This document shows positions 34,386 through 42,418 of a stretch of 64,000 nucleotides of DNA, in pieces. The DNA comes from Acidobacteria bacterium RIFCSPLOWO2_12_FULL_68_19 (GTDB taxonomy: Bacteria; Acidobacteriota; Vicinamibacteria; Vicinamibacterales; UBA2999), in contig MELF01000015.1 in the NCBI GenBank assembly GCA_001767525.1, positions 1 through 64,000 of the forward strand, read 5' to 3'. The notes below the pieces were generated by a model that was not told the DNA's origin, did no database searches, and worked only from the letters and a program-made list of their open reading frames with translations. A program made the position numbers and the translations under genes. Each line of letters begins with the position of its first letter. The stretch's first letter is position 1.

Positions 34386-35408
34386 CTACGCGCCGGCGCC
34401 GAGCCGCTTGCCTTCCTGGGCGCGCTTGGCCTTGAGGGCGGCGTACACCTTTTCCGCCGTGGCCGGCAGCGACGTCACGCGGACGCCGACTGCGTCGTGG
34501 ATGGCGTTGAGAATCGCCGCCGCCGTCGGCACACACGTCGGCTCGCCGACTCCCTTGGCGCCGAAGGGCCCGGTCGGGTCGTAGCTGTCGACGATGTCGA
34601 CCTCCACCTTCGGCATGTCGAGCGAGGTCGGCATGATGTAGTTGGTCAGGTTGGGATTGATCTGCCGCCCCGTGGCATCGAACAGGATCTCTTCTTCCAG
34701 GGCGAACCCGACGCCCATCGAGATGCCCCCCTCGACCTGCCCTTCGACCAGCATCGGGTTGATCGGCGTCCCGCAGTCGTGCGAGGCGGCAATCCGCAGC
34801 ACCTCTACCTCACCCGTCTCGTCGTCCACCTCCACCTCCGCGATCTGCGTGGCGTAGACGTAGGTCGCAAACGGCTTCCCCTGTCCGGTCTCGGCGTCGA
34901 GCGCGGCGGTCGCCGGGTTGAAGCTCGCGCTGCCGATCGGCGGATCCCCGTTCACCCCGCGCGCCCGCTCGGCCACGTCGCCGATATGGAGGCTGCGCTG
35001 CGGAAAGCCCTTGATCCGGATCTTGTGATCGCCCACCTCGAGGTGCTCGGGCTTGACGCCAAGGAGCGGCGCCGCCACCTCGAACAGGATCTTCTTGGCC
35101 TTTTCGGCGGCGAGCCGCGCGGCGTTGCCGGTGACGTACGTGGTCCGGCTCGCAATCGCGCCGGTGTCCATCGGCGTCGTATCGGTGTCGGCCGAGACGA
35201 CGTGCACGTCGTCGGTGGCGATGCCGAGCTCCTCGGCGACGATCTGCGCCAGGATCGTCAGCGAGCCCTGCCCCGTCTCGACCGTCCCGGTGAGCAGCGT
35301 GGCCGTGCCGTCCTCGTTGACCTTCACCACGGCGGCGCTCGGGTTGGCCGACACGGTGAAACCGATCGGGTACCACATGCACGCGATGCCGCGCCCCCGC
35401 CGCTTCAC
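34386..35408 (-). CDS. Molybdenum hydroxylase large subunit, C-terminal half
   Basis: 340 residues corresponding to the second molybdopterin-binding half of xanthine dehydrogenase/CO dehydrogenase-type large subunits: RGRGIACMWYPIGF, TGTVETGQGSLTILAQIVAE (with the MPT-binding Gln), and the catalytic Glu in FGAKGVGEPTCVPTAAA. It begins at a GTG whose last two bases overlap the stop of the N-terminal half (GTGA), in the -1 frame. The two halves join without loss of conserved sequence. This is either a genuinely split subunit with coupled translation or one gene with a frameshift. Confidence 0.8.
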   Translation of the reverse strand: MKRRGRGIACMWYPIGFTVSANPSAAVVKVNEDGTATLLTGTVETGQGSLTILAQIVAEELGIATDDVHVVSADTDTTPMDTGAIASRTTYVTGNAARLAAEKAKKILFEVAAPLLGVKPEHLEVGDHKIRIKGFPQRSLHIGDVAERARGVNGDPPIGSASFNPATAALDAETGQGKPFATYVYATQIAEVEVDDETGEVEVLRIAASHDCGTPINPMLVEGQVEGGISMGVGFALEEEILFDATGRQINPNLTNYIMPTSLDMPKVEVDIVDSYDPTGPFGAKGVGEPTCVPTAAAILNAIHDAVGVRVTSLPATAEKVYAALKAKRAQEGKRLGAGA

Positions 35409-36814
35409 GACGCCGCTCCGTCGCCGCTCCAGCCGAACCGCTGGGCCGCCTGCAGCAGCGTGTCGCGGACGACCACGCTCTGGAGCTGCTGGCCGGTGGG
35501 GCTGAGCGAGCCCTCCCGCAGCGCGTTGCGCAGCCGGATCTCCAGCGGATCGATGTCGAGCGCCTTGGCGATGTCGTCCATGTGCGACTCGTAGGCGAAG
35601 CACACCTGCGGGGCGCCGAAGCCCCGCATCGCGCCGGTCATCGTCTTGTTCGTATAGACGACGAACGCCTCGGCATGGATGTTCTCGATGTCGTAGGGTC
35701 CCGGCGACAGGATGCACGCCTTGGCGAGCGTCGTCTCGCTCCACGAACAGTAGGCGCCGCCCTCCAGCACGAGACGGATCGTGCGCGCGAGGATTCTTCC
35801 TTCCTTCGTCACGCCCGTCTTGTAGTCCATGACGATCGGGTGCCGGGTGGTCGACGAGATGAACTCCTCCGGGCGCGTGTAGGTGCACTTCACCGGCCGA
35901 CCGGTCTTCTTGGCCAGCAGCGCCACCACCGGCTCGGTCGTGATCTCGTTCTTTCCGCCGAAATTGCCGCCGACCACGGTCGCGATGATGCGGATCCGGC
36001 TCATCGGCACCGCGAGCGTCCGGGCGAGGTCGGCGCGCCCCAGCGTGATGCGTCCCAGCGTCGTATAGATGGTCACGCGGCCGTTGGCGTCCCACATCGC
36101 AATCGAGCAGTGGGGCTCGAGCGGCACGTGCTCGACCATCTGCGTGCGGTAGCTCGCCTCGAAGATCCGGTGGGACGCCGCGAACCCCTTCTCGACGTCG
36201 CCCTTCTTGATCACCTTGTGCCCGTAGATGTTCGGGCTCGGGGCGTGCACGCCGGGCGTCTCCAGCCCGAGCGACACCAGCGGGTCGAGCACGGGCGTCA
36301 GCGGCTCGTACTCCACGGTGATCTTCTCGAGCGCCTCGGCGGCGATCTGTTCGGTTACCGCGGCGACGGCGGCCACGCCGTCGCCGGCGTGGAACACCCG
36401 CTCGCCGGCCAGCACCGGCTGGTCCTTGAGCGACGGCCCGAAGGAGTTGCAGGGAACGTCGCGCCCGGTGACCACGGCGATCACGCCCGGCATCTTCTCC
36501 GCTTCGCTCGTATCGACGCGGAGAACGCGCGCCGAGGCGATTCCGGCCCGCTTGATCTTGGCGTACAGCATCCCCGGGAAGTACATGTCGTCGATGTACT
36601 TGGTCTGGCCGAGGCCGTGGAGGCGGGCGTCGGGCCGCGTCGCTCGCTGGCGGACGGCCGGCGTCTGCTGGCGCGCTTCGGGAACGAGCGTTTCGAGCGG
36701 CGTCGGCACGAGCGGCGCCGCCGCGGGCGCGCGCAGCATCTCGCCCAGCGCATCCCCCGGCGTCTTCCGCTCGACAACGGCAGACTTCTTGTCCTCGGTG
36801 TCGTGTCTGTCCAC
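35405..36814 (-). CDS. Molybdenum hydroxylase large subunit, N-terminal half
   Basis: 469 residues: an aldehyde-oxidase/xanthine-dehydrogenase a/b-hammerhead domain (LGQTKYIDDMYFPGMLYAKI) and the first molybdopterin-binding domain (VVGGNFGGKNEITTEPVVA, MTGAMRGFGAPQVCFAYESH). It starts at GTG with GGGAGGAC upstream and ends at TGA overlapping the start of the C-terminal half. A normal large subunit is about 770-800 residues, equal to the two halves combined. Substrate unknown: N-heterocycles, aldehydes or CO-like substrates are all possible; the CO-dehydrogenase active-site Cys loop was not seen. Confidence 0.82.
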   Translation of the reverse strand: MDRHDTEDKKSAVVERKTPGDALGEMLRAPAAAPLVPTPLETLVPEARQQTPAVRQRATRPDARLHGLGQTKYIDDMYFPGMLYAKIKRAGIASARVLRVDTSEAEKMPGVIAVVTGRDVPCNSFGPSLKDQPVLAGERVFHAGDGVAAVAAVTEQIAAEALEKITVEYEPLTPVLDPLVSLGLETPGVHAPSPNIYGHKVIKKGDVEKGFAASHRIFEASYRTQMVEHVPLEPHCSIAMWDANGRVTIYTTLGRITLGRADLARTLAVPMSRIRIIATVVGGNFGGKNEITTEPVVALLAKKTGRPVKCTYTRPEEFISSTTRHPIVMDYKTGVTKEGRILARTIRLVLEGGAYCSWSETTLAKACILSPGPYDIENIHAEAFVVYTNKTMTGAMRGFGAPQVCFAYESHMDDIAKALDIDPLEIRLRNALREGSLSPTGQQLQSVVVRDTLLQAAQRFGWSGDGAAS

Positions 36815-36828
36815 GTTCCGTCCTCCCG

Positions 36829-37317
36829 CTAGACTGCGGACTTGGCGGGCTCACCGCGCCCGTCGCGCGCTACCGCCTGAATGGCCTCGATCATCTTGGA
36901 ATAGCCGGTGCACCGGCACAGGTTGCCGGCCAGCGCGTCCCGAATCTCCTGCTCCGACGGGTCGGGGTTCTCGTCGAGGAGCGCCTTGGCCGACATGATG
37001 ACGCCGGGGCCGCAGAAGCCGCACTGCAGCGACCCTTTGTCCTCGAAGAGCTGCTGCAGCGGGTGCAGGCGCGACATCGTCGCGAGCCCCTCGATGGTCA
37101 CGACGTCCCGGCCGTCGGCCTGGACCGCCAGCATCAGACACGAGTTGACCGACTTGCCGTCGACAATCACCGTGCAGGCTCCGCAGTCGCCGACGTCGCA
37201 TCCGAGCTTGGAGCCGGTGAGGCCGAATTCCTCGCGCAGCAGCCGGAGCAGCGTCGTCTCGGGCGGCACGCTCGCCGTACGGACGTCACCGTTGAGCGTA
37301 AGGGTTACAGTGGCCAT
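36829..37317 (-). CDS. Molybdenum hydroxylase 2Fe-2S subunit
   Basis: About 162 residues with the two iron-sulfur cluster motifs of the small subunit: GCDVGDCGACTVIVDGK for the plant-ferredoxin-type cluster and QCGFCGPG plus NLCRCTGY for the second. It passes electrons from the molybdenum centre to the FAD subunit. Starts 1 base after the FAD-subunit stop and is followed by the large subunit after 14 bases, so the four genes form one minus-strand operon. ATG at 37317 gives the standard N-terminus (MATVTLTLNG). Confidence 0.92.
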   Translation of the reverse strand: MATVTLTLNGDVRTASVPPETTLLRLLREEFGLTGSKLGCDVGDCGACTVIVDGKSVNSCLMLAVQADGRDVVTIEGLATMSRLHPLQQLFEDKGSLQCGFCGPGVIMSAKALLDENPDPSEQEIRDALAGNLCRCTGYSKMIEAIQAVARDGRGEPAKSAV

Positions 37318-37318
37318 G

Positions 37319-38218
37319 TCACTTCTTCTCCAATCGCTTCGCCTGCGCCAGACGGAACGCACCTTCCAGGACTCGCCTGGTGAGCACGGCGATCAGATCG
37401 CGCCGGTACTCGGCGGATGCGCGGAAGTCGTTGATCGGCTTTGCGTCGCCGACCGCCAGGCGTCCCGCCTCGGCCATCGCGTCCGGATCGATCGCGCGCC
37501 CGTCGAGGTAGGCCTCCGCCGTCGTCGCGTGAATGACCTTCGGCGCCACCGCGCCGAGCGCGATCCGCGGCGCCACGAAGGCCGGCGTGCCCCAGTCCAC
37601 CCAGAAGCTGGCGGCCACGTTGACGAGCGCCAGCGCCTGTCCCTTGCGCAGGCCGAACTTCAGGAAGGCGGCGGGCTTGCCCAGGTTCTCCCGGGGAATG
37701 CGGATGTCCACGAGCAGCTCGTCGGGCTTGAGCGCCGTCTTGCGGGGACCGACGAAGAAGTCGGCCAGCGGCATCGAGCGGGTGCCCGCGGGTCCGAGCA
37801 GCGTGACGTGGGCATCGAGGGCGACGAGCGTCGGGCCGCTGTCGACCGACGGCACGGCCGTGACCAGATTGCCGCCGAGCGTCCCGAGATTCCGGGTCTG
37901 CACCGCGCCGATGGTGTGCGCCGCATCGACGAGCGCCGGGAACAGATCGCGGACGATCGGGGAGCGCATGATTTCGGTGTGCGTCACCAGCGCCCCGATG
38001 CTGAGGCCCTCGTCGGTGACCGAGATGTTCCGCAGCTCCTGCGCCCGGGAGATGTCGATGAGGACATCCGGCGCGTGGGAGGACGAGGCGAACTTCAGGT
38101 CGGCCATCAGATCCGTGCCACCGGCCAGCACCTTGACTTTCGCCTTCGCCGCCCGTTCGGCCAGCAGCGCGACGGCATGCCGGGCGTCCCTGGCCGAGAC
38201 GACTTCGAACGCTTTCAT
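37319..38218 (-). CDS. Molybdenum hydroxylase FAD-binding subunit
   Basis: About 299 residues of the CoxM/CutM type: VKVLAGGTDLMADLKF and the TIGAVQTRNLGTLGGNLVTA motif bind FAD, and a C-terminal domain follows. First gene of the operon; the ATG at 38218 follows a non-translated leader of about 50 bases containing a TATAGT -10-like box (38268-38284). Divergent from the isopropylmalate-synthase-like gene at 38413. Confidence 0.9.
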   Translation of the reverse strand: MKAFEVVSARDARHAVALLAERAAKAKVKVLAGGTDLMADLKFASSSHAPDVLIDISRAQELRNISVTDEGLSIGALVTHTEIMRSPIVRDLFPALVDAAHTIGAVQTRNLGTLGGNLVTAVPSVDSGPTLVALDAHVTLLGPAGTRSMPLADFFVGPRKTALKPDELLVDIRIPRENLGKPAAFLKFGLRKGQALALVNVAASFWVDWGTPAFVAPRIALGAVAPKVIHATTAEAYLDGRAIDPDAMAEAGRLAVGDAKPINDFRASAEYRRDLIAVLTRRVLEGAFRLAQAKRLEKK

Positions 38219-38267
38219 GTGGATAATGACTCCCGCTCGACACACGTCGAGCCCCGTGAGAAATTTC

Positions 38268-38284
38268 TCCCACTATACATCGCG
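38268..38284 (-). promoter_or_regulatory. Promoter-like 17-mer upstream of the molybdenum hydroxylase operon
   Basis: Identical to 19261-19277 (TCCCACTATACATCGCG); read on the minus strand it contains TATAGT as a -10. It lies 50 bases upstream of the FAD-subunit ATG. Flanking bases differ between the two loci, so the match is not part of a longer duplication. Confidence 0.5.
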
Positions 38285-38412
38285 CTCAACGAGTCGGTCC
38301 AGGCAGTGGAGCGTCGCGAGAATCGCGCGGCGGGTCTCTGGCTTGCTGCGGCGCGCGGCCGGGAGGTAACATCGGCTTTTGGGCTCAGCCCGGTCATTAG
38401 CTCGGAGGCTAC

Positions 38413-39642
38413 ATGCAGGAACCCTGGAAAACAGACAAGTGGTTCGTCAGCCCGTGGAACTATCTGCCCGAGGTGACGAGACAGAGCGGCTTCCCCGCCA
38501 ACATCAAGATTCACGACGTCACCCTGCGGGACGGCGAGCAGCAGACCGCTGTCGTCTTCCGCCGCGAGGAGAAGGTGGCCATCGCCCGCAAGCTCGACGC
38601 GCTCGGCGTGCACCGCATCGAGGCGGGCATGCCGGCCGTGTCGCCGCAGGACCGGGCGGCGATTGCCGATATCGCGGCGCTCGGCCTGAAGGCGGAGATC
38701 CTCGGCTTCTCGCGCTGCATCCCGGCGGAAGTCAAGGTCGTGAAGGACTGCGGCTGCTCGGGCATCGTGATCGAGATCCCGGTCAGCGATCACATGGTCA
38801 AGAACGCGTACGGCTGGCCGTTCGAGCGCGCCCTGAAGGCGTCGATCGAAACGACGCGGGCGGCCAAGGAGGCGGGCCTCTACACCGTCTTCTTCACCAT
38901 CGACGCGACGCGCACCGAGCTCCCCCGCTTCCTCGATATCGTGGAGCAGGTGGCGACCGAAGGGCACATGGACGCGCTGACCATGGCCGACACCGTCGGC
39001 GGCACCCACCCGGGCGCGGTCGCGTACGCAGTGAAGAAGGTGATCGAGCGTCTGAAGAAGCCGGTGGAGATTCACGGCCATCAGGACTTCGGCCTCGGCG
39101 TCGCCAACACGATTGCAGCGCTGGCCGCCGGGTCGACCGTCGCCCACACGACCATTACCGGCCTCGGCGAGCGCGCCGGCAACGTGCCGATGGAGGACGT
39201 CGTGCTGGCGCTGAAGTGCCTCTACGGCGTCGACCTCGGGATCAGGACCGAGAAGTTCTGCGAGGTCTCGAAGTTCGTCATGGACCTCGCCCGGGTCACG
39301 CAGCCGCCGAACCGGCCGATCGTCGGCGACAAGCTGTACGAGGTGGAGTCGGGCATCATCGCCGGCTGGATCCGTCTGGCGCGCAAGGAGCATCCGCTCG
39401 AGTACGTGCCGTTTTCGGCGGACCTGGTCGGCCAGAAGCCGGTGAACATCGTGCTCGGCAAGAACAGCGGTCCCCCGTCGATGGACGAGTGGTGCGAGAA
39501 GCTCGGCGTCCAGGCGAGCGACGAGGAGAAGATGCAGATGCTCCAGGCCGTCAAGGCCAAGTCGTTCGAGAAGAAGGACCTGCTGACGACCGAGGAGTTC
39601 AAGACGATCGTCGCGAACATCCTGCAGAAAGCGGCGGTCTGA
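38413..39642 (+). CDS. Isopropylmalate/homocitrate synthase-family enzyme
   Basis: 409 residues of the DRE-TIM (HMGL-like) family. Visible are the DVTLRDGEQQT metal and catalytic motif (D-T-x-R-D-G-E-Q type), the HGHQDFGLGVANTIAALAAG metal-binding His-x-His region and GLGERAGNVPMED. It condenses acetyl-CoA with a 2-oxoacid, but the C-terminal LeuA allosteric domain is absent, so it is closer to homocitrate or re-citrate type synthases than to classical LeuA; substrate undetermined. Ribosome site GGAGGC precedes the ATG. A strong terminator follows at 39679-39706. Confidence 0.82.
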   Translation: MQEPWKTDKWFVSPWNYLPEVTRQSGFPANIKIHDVTLRDGEQQTAVVFRREEKVAIARKLDALGVHRIEAGMPAVSPQDRAAIADIAALGLKAEILGFSRCIPAEVKVVKDCGCSGIVIEIPVSDHMVKNAYGWPFERALKASIETTRAAKEAGLYTVFFTIDATRTELPRFLDIVEQVATEGHMDALTMADTVGGTHPGAVAYAVKKVIERLKKPVEIHGHQDFGLGVANTIAALAAGSTVAHTTITGLGERAGNVPMEDVVLALKCLYGVDLGIRTEKFCEVSKFVMDLARVTQPPNRPIVGDKLYEVESGIIAGWIRLARKEHPLEYVPFSADLVGQKPVNIVLGKNSGPPSMDEWCEKLGVQASDEEKMQMLQAVKAKSFEKKDLLTTEEFKTIVANILQKAAV

Positions 39643-39650
39643 GCCAGCCG

Positions 39651-39880
39651 GTAGGTGGTAGCCGGTAGGTGGTAGTCCGAGGCGGACCTCACGGTCCGCC
39701 TCTTTCTACGTACGCGCCTCAGGGACGGTCGGCACGTGCCGGGCCCTACGGCGGATGCTGAGTACGAGACCGGTAAGCCGGTCTTGCGGAAAACATGCGG
39801 CCCCGCGCCGCCGGCGAAACCCGCCCTCCTACCGGCTACCGGCTACCACCTACCGGCTACCACCTACCGGCTACCACCTA
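39651..39880. repeat. Inverted GGTAGGTGGTAGCC word island with embedded terminator
   Basis: The left arm (39651-39675) reads CCGGTAGGTGGTAGCCGGTA and repeats; the right arm (about 39829-39880) repeats the complementary CTACCGGCTACCACCTAC four times. In between are the terminator at 39679-39706 and about 120 bases without a recognisable feature. The right arm touches the stop of the DUF1330 gene. Confidence 0.75.
39679..39706 (+). terminator. Rho-independent terminator
   Basis: GAGGCGGACC (39679-39688) and GGTCCGCCTC (39693-39702) form a perfect 10-bp stem with loop TCAC, followed by TTTCT. It lies 37 bases after the stop of the isopropylmalate-synthase-like gene. One of the few spacers here with a T-tract. 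Confidence 0.8.
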
Positions 39881-40180
39881 TTTCGTCGCGTCGCCGCTGT
39901 CCACCATCACGAGCTCCACGACGCCGCCGCCGTTGCGGCGGAAGGCGGCCGCCTCCTGATACTCGGGCGACTCGAAACAGGCGACGCCCTGCTCGAGCGT
40001 CGGGAACTCGATGACGACGAAGCGGTGGAAGGTGTCGGGGCCTTCGAGGATGTGGTAGCGGCCGCCGCGGGCGAGCACCTTCCCGCCGTACCGCTTCATG
40101 ATGTCTGGAATCCGGTCCGTGTACCTCTTGTACTGGACCGGGTCGGTGATTCTCGAACGTGCCACCCAGTACGCGGACAT
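39878..40180 (-). CDS. DUF1330 dimeric alpha/beta barrel protein
   Basis: 100 residues matching the DUF1330 pattern: YWVARSRITDPVQYKRYTDR, YGGKVLARGGRYHILEG, VIEFPTLEQGVACFESPEYQ. It is a small ferredoxin-like fold related to Dabb and EthD proteins, function unknown. It starts 3 bases after the stop of the upstream VWFA-related gene, so the two are probably co-transcribed. Confidence 0.85.
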   Translation of the reverse strand: MSAYWVARSRITDPVQYKRYTDRIPDIMKRYGGKVLARGGRYHILEGPDTFHRFVVIEFPTLEQGVACFESPEYQEAAAFRRNGGGVVELVMVDSGDATK

Positions 40181-40183
40181 GAG

Positions 40184-42331
40184 CTACTTGACCTCGAAGA
40201 GCACCTCGCGGCGCGCGGCGTGGTTCCCCATCGTCGCGACCGCCTCGACCCGCAGCAGGTACATCCCCGGCTTCAGGTCGCGCAGCGGGTAGTCGGTGGT
40301 GAACCCGTGCCCCTGGCCGCGGCGCTCGACCGCGCGGCTGTCGCGCGCTTGCACGATGACGCGCCCGTCCCGGGCGTCCTGGATCGTGCTCGTGTAGTTG
40401 ATGCTGTGTGTCTGATCGCTGGAGTTGTCATAGACCTCCGCGAACCAGGTCACCGTCTCCGCCGGCGCAAACGTCCGCGTCGCCACCGGCGGCGCCGGCA
40501 GCAGCCCGTTCCAGTCGGTCTCGGTGCTGCCGGTCGGCACTCCGGCCGCCGCCGATGAAGTGAGGAAGAGGCCGCTCATGGAAAACGGCGTCTTCGCGTA
40601 GTCGGGCACCTCGATGTCGTACGGGAGCGTGCCGACCGCTCCGCCGGTCGCCTCCTGGGCGCCAATCCGGATCTGGTAGCGTCCGGGCGGCAGCAGCACC
40701 TGCGAAATCAACCGGACGCCGCTCCGGTCGACGCGCGCGCGCGTGTCCGGCAGCAGGTTCAAGTTGAACGTCTGGCGGTCGCCGCCCTGGACGCGGGCGC
40801 GTTCGTCCGCCGCCACGATCGACACCTCGAGCGCTTCGACGAACCGGCCGTTGCGTTCCTGATACTTCAGGCCCGCCCCGTCGATTTCCACCGACACGAG
40901 CAACTGCCCCTTGTTGTCGGCGCTCCGCAGCGGTCCGGCGAAGGCGCGAATCGGGAGCTCGCCAATCGGCACGGGCTTGCTCAGCGCGGCCCGCAGCGCG
41001 GGCGAGGTCCCCGCTTTGACGTCCGCCTCGCTCGCGCGCGCGGTCGCCCGTGTGTCGGGCGGCAGGTACCCCTTGCGGGCGCGCACGTCCAGACCCGGCC
41101 GCTTCAGCTTCACCTCGATGTTCAGGAAGCGGTTGCGCGACCATTTCGACGAATCGCTGTAGTAGCCGAGCAGGTAATAGCGGCTGTTGTCGAGCACAAT
41201 CCGGCCGAGGCCGCCGGCCAGATCGCCGGAATTCACGATGGCGAGCCCGCCGGTCTCTTCCGACAGCGAGATCAGGCTCTCCTGCGCCAGCAGCAGCTCG
41301 CGCAGCGCCCCGCGGAAGTTGCCGTACTCGAGCTGCGGATAGTCCGAGCGTCCGCTGATCTCGATCATCTCGGGAAACTGGCTCATGCCACGCGGGTCGA
41401 TGCCGTAGACGTTGACGTTGGCCCGCTGCGCCGCGGCAATCGCCTCGCGCGCCTCGGTGATGATCAGGTCGCTGTTGCGGCTGATCCAGAACGGCTGGTA
41501 GATGTCGTAGTCGAACCCCTCGCTGAAGAGCAGCAGCGCCTTGCGGCGGCCCTGGACGTCGGCCAGCCAGCGCGACACGTTCTCGACCGCGTCGAACGCG
41601 CGGCGCGCGTTGAAGGCACGCTGCTCGTCGTTGGGATCGCGCACCGACTGCGCCCGCTGCAGCCCTTCGACCGACCGATTCCCCTGCCCAGTCTCGTCGG
41701 CGTTCGCCGAATCGAATCCCGACTCCCGGAGGTGAATCGCGAGCCGCTCCTGGCCCGCCGACGGGAGCTTCAGCCCCTGCAGCCGGTCGATGGCGGCCTT
41801 CAGGAACTGCCGGTTGCCGGTCAGCTCCTGGCCCCACTCCTGCCGGCCGCTCGTGAACACCACCGCGGCAAGGTCGTTGACGCCGAGGTACTCGTCGATG
41901 AAGCGCTTGGCGATCTCGCGGACGTTGTTGGTGCGCGTGACGTAGGTATGCAGATCGTCGAGCAGGAGGATGTAGATGCGCCCGTCGAAGTTGCGCGTCG
42001 TGGCGCGCACGTCGGGTTCGATGGGCGCCGCCGCCCTGGCCGGCACGAACGGCCGCTCGATCGGAACGTTGACCAGCGCGAACACCGTCGGCGACTGCAG
42101 CCGGCCGTCCTCGTAGACCTCGAAATCCGCCTGCGTCAGGTCGCCGGCGAACGCGCCCGTCTTCCGGTCGGTGACGATCGCGTGCACCTCGACGAAGTTC
42201 GTCTCGGCCCTGAAGGTGACCGACGGCTGCTGGTTGGCCGGGGCGGGCTGGCTCGGCTGCGCCTGCTGCGCGGTCCCGAGCACGGCAGCCGACAGCACCA
42301 CCGACGAGATCAGGAACAGATAGCGGCGCAT
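40184..42331 (-). CDS. Secreted VWFA-related protein of acidobacterial type
   Basis: 715 residues. Signal peptide, then TFRAETNFVEVHAIVTDRKT and TQADFEVYEDGRLQ, a hallmark opening of the acidobacterial VWFA-related family (TIGR03436 from memory), followed by a von Willebrand A-like domain with FDGRIYILLLDDLHTYVTRT in place of a perfect DxSxS motif and AIAAAQRANVNVYGIDPRGM, and about 300 residues of beta-rich C-terminal region. Role unknown, probably protein interaction at the cell surface. A marker supporting assignment of the window to Acidobacteriota. Confidence 0.82.
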   Translation of the reverse strand: MRRYLFLISSVVLSAAVLGTAQQAQPSQPAPANQQPSVTFRAETNFVEVHAIVTDRKTGAFAGDLTQADFEVYEDGRLQSPTVFALVNVPIERPFVPARAAAPIEPDVRATTRNFDGRIYILLLDDLHTYVTRTNNVREIAKRFIDEYLGVNDLAAVVFTSGRQEWGQELTGNRQFLKAAIDRLQGLKLPSAGQERLAIHLRESGFDSANADETGQGNRSVEGLQRAQSVRDPNDEQRAFNARRAFDAVENVSRWLADVQGRRKALLLFSEGFDYDIYQPFWISRNSDLIITEAREAIAAAQRANVNVYGIDPRGMSQFPEMIEISGRSDYPQLEYGNFRGALRELLLAQESLISLSEETGGLAIVNSGDLAGGLGRIVLDNSRYYLLGYYSDSSKWSRNRFLNIEVKLKRPGLDVRARKGYLPPDTRATARASEADVKAGTSPALRAALSKPVPIGELPIRAFAGPLRSADNKGQLLVSVEIDGAGLKYQERNGRFVEALEVSIVAADERARVQGGDRQTFNLNLLPDTRARVDRSGVRLISQVLLPPGRYQIRIGAQEATGGAVGTLPYDIEVPDYAKTPFSMSGLFLTSSAAAGVPTGSTETDWNGLLPAPPVATRTFAPAETVTWFAEVYDNSSDQTHSINYTSTIQDARDGRVIVQARDSRAVERRGQGHGFTTDYPLRDLKPGMYLLRVEAVATMGNHAARREVLFEVK

Positions 42332-42418
42332 GGGGTTCCTCTCACAAACAGCGGTATTCCGAAGCGCGTGGGCCTAGTGTAGCCTAGCTCCTCAGCCATT
42401 CTACGCAGAGGGTTATCC

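Noticed and set aside
35405-35408. The TGA splitting the molybdenum hydroxylase subunit as another selenocysteine codon
   Set aside because: The conserved sequence continues in a different frame, so reading through the UGA would not restore the protein, and no redox centre lies there.
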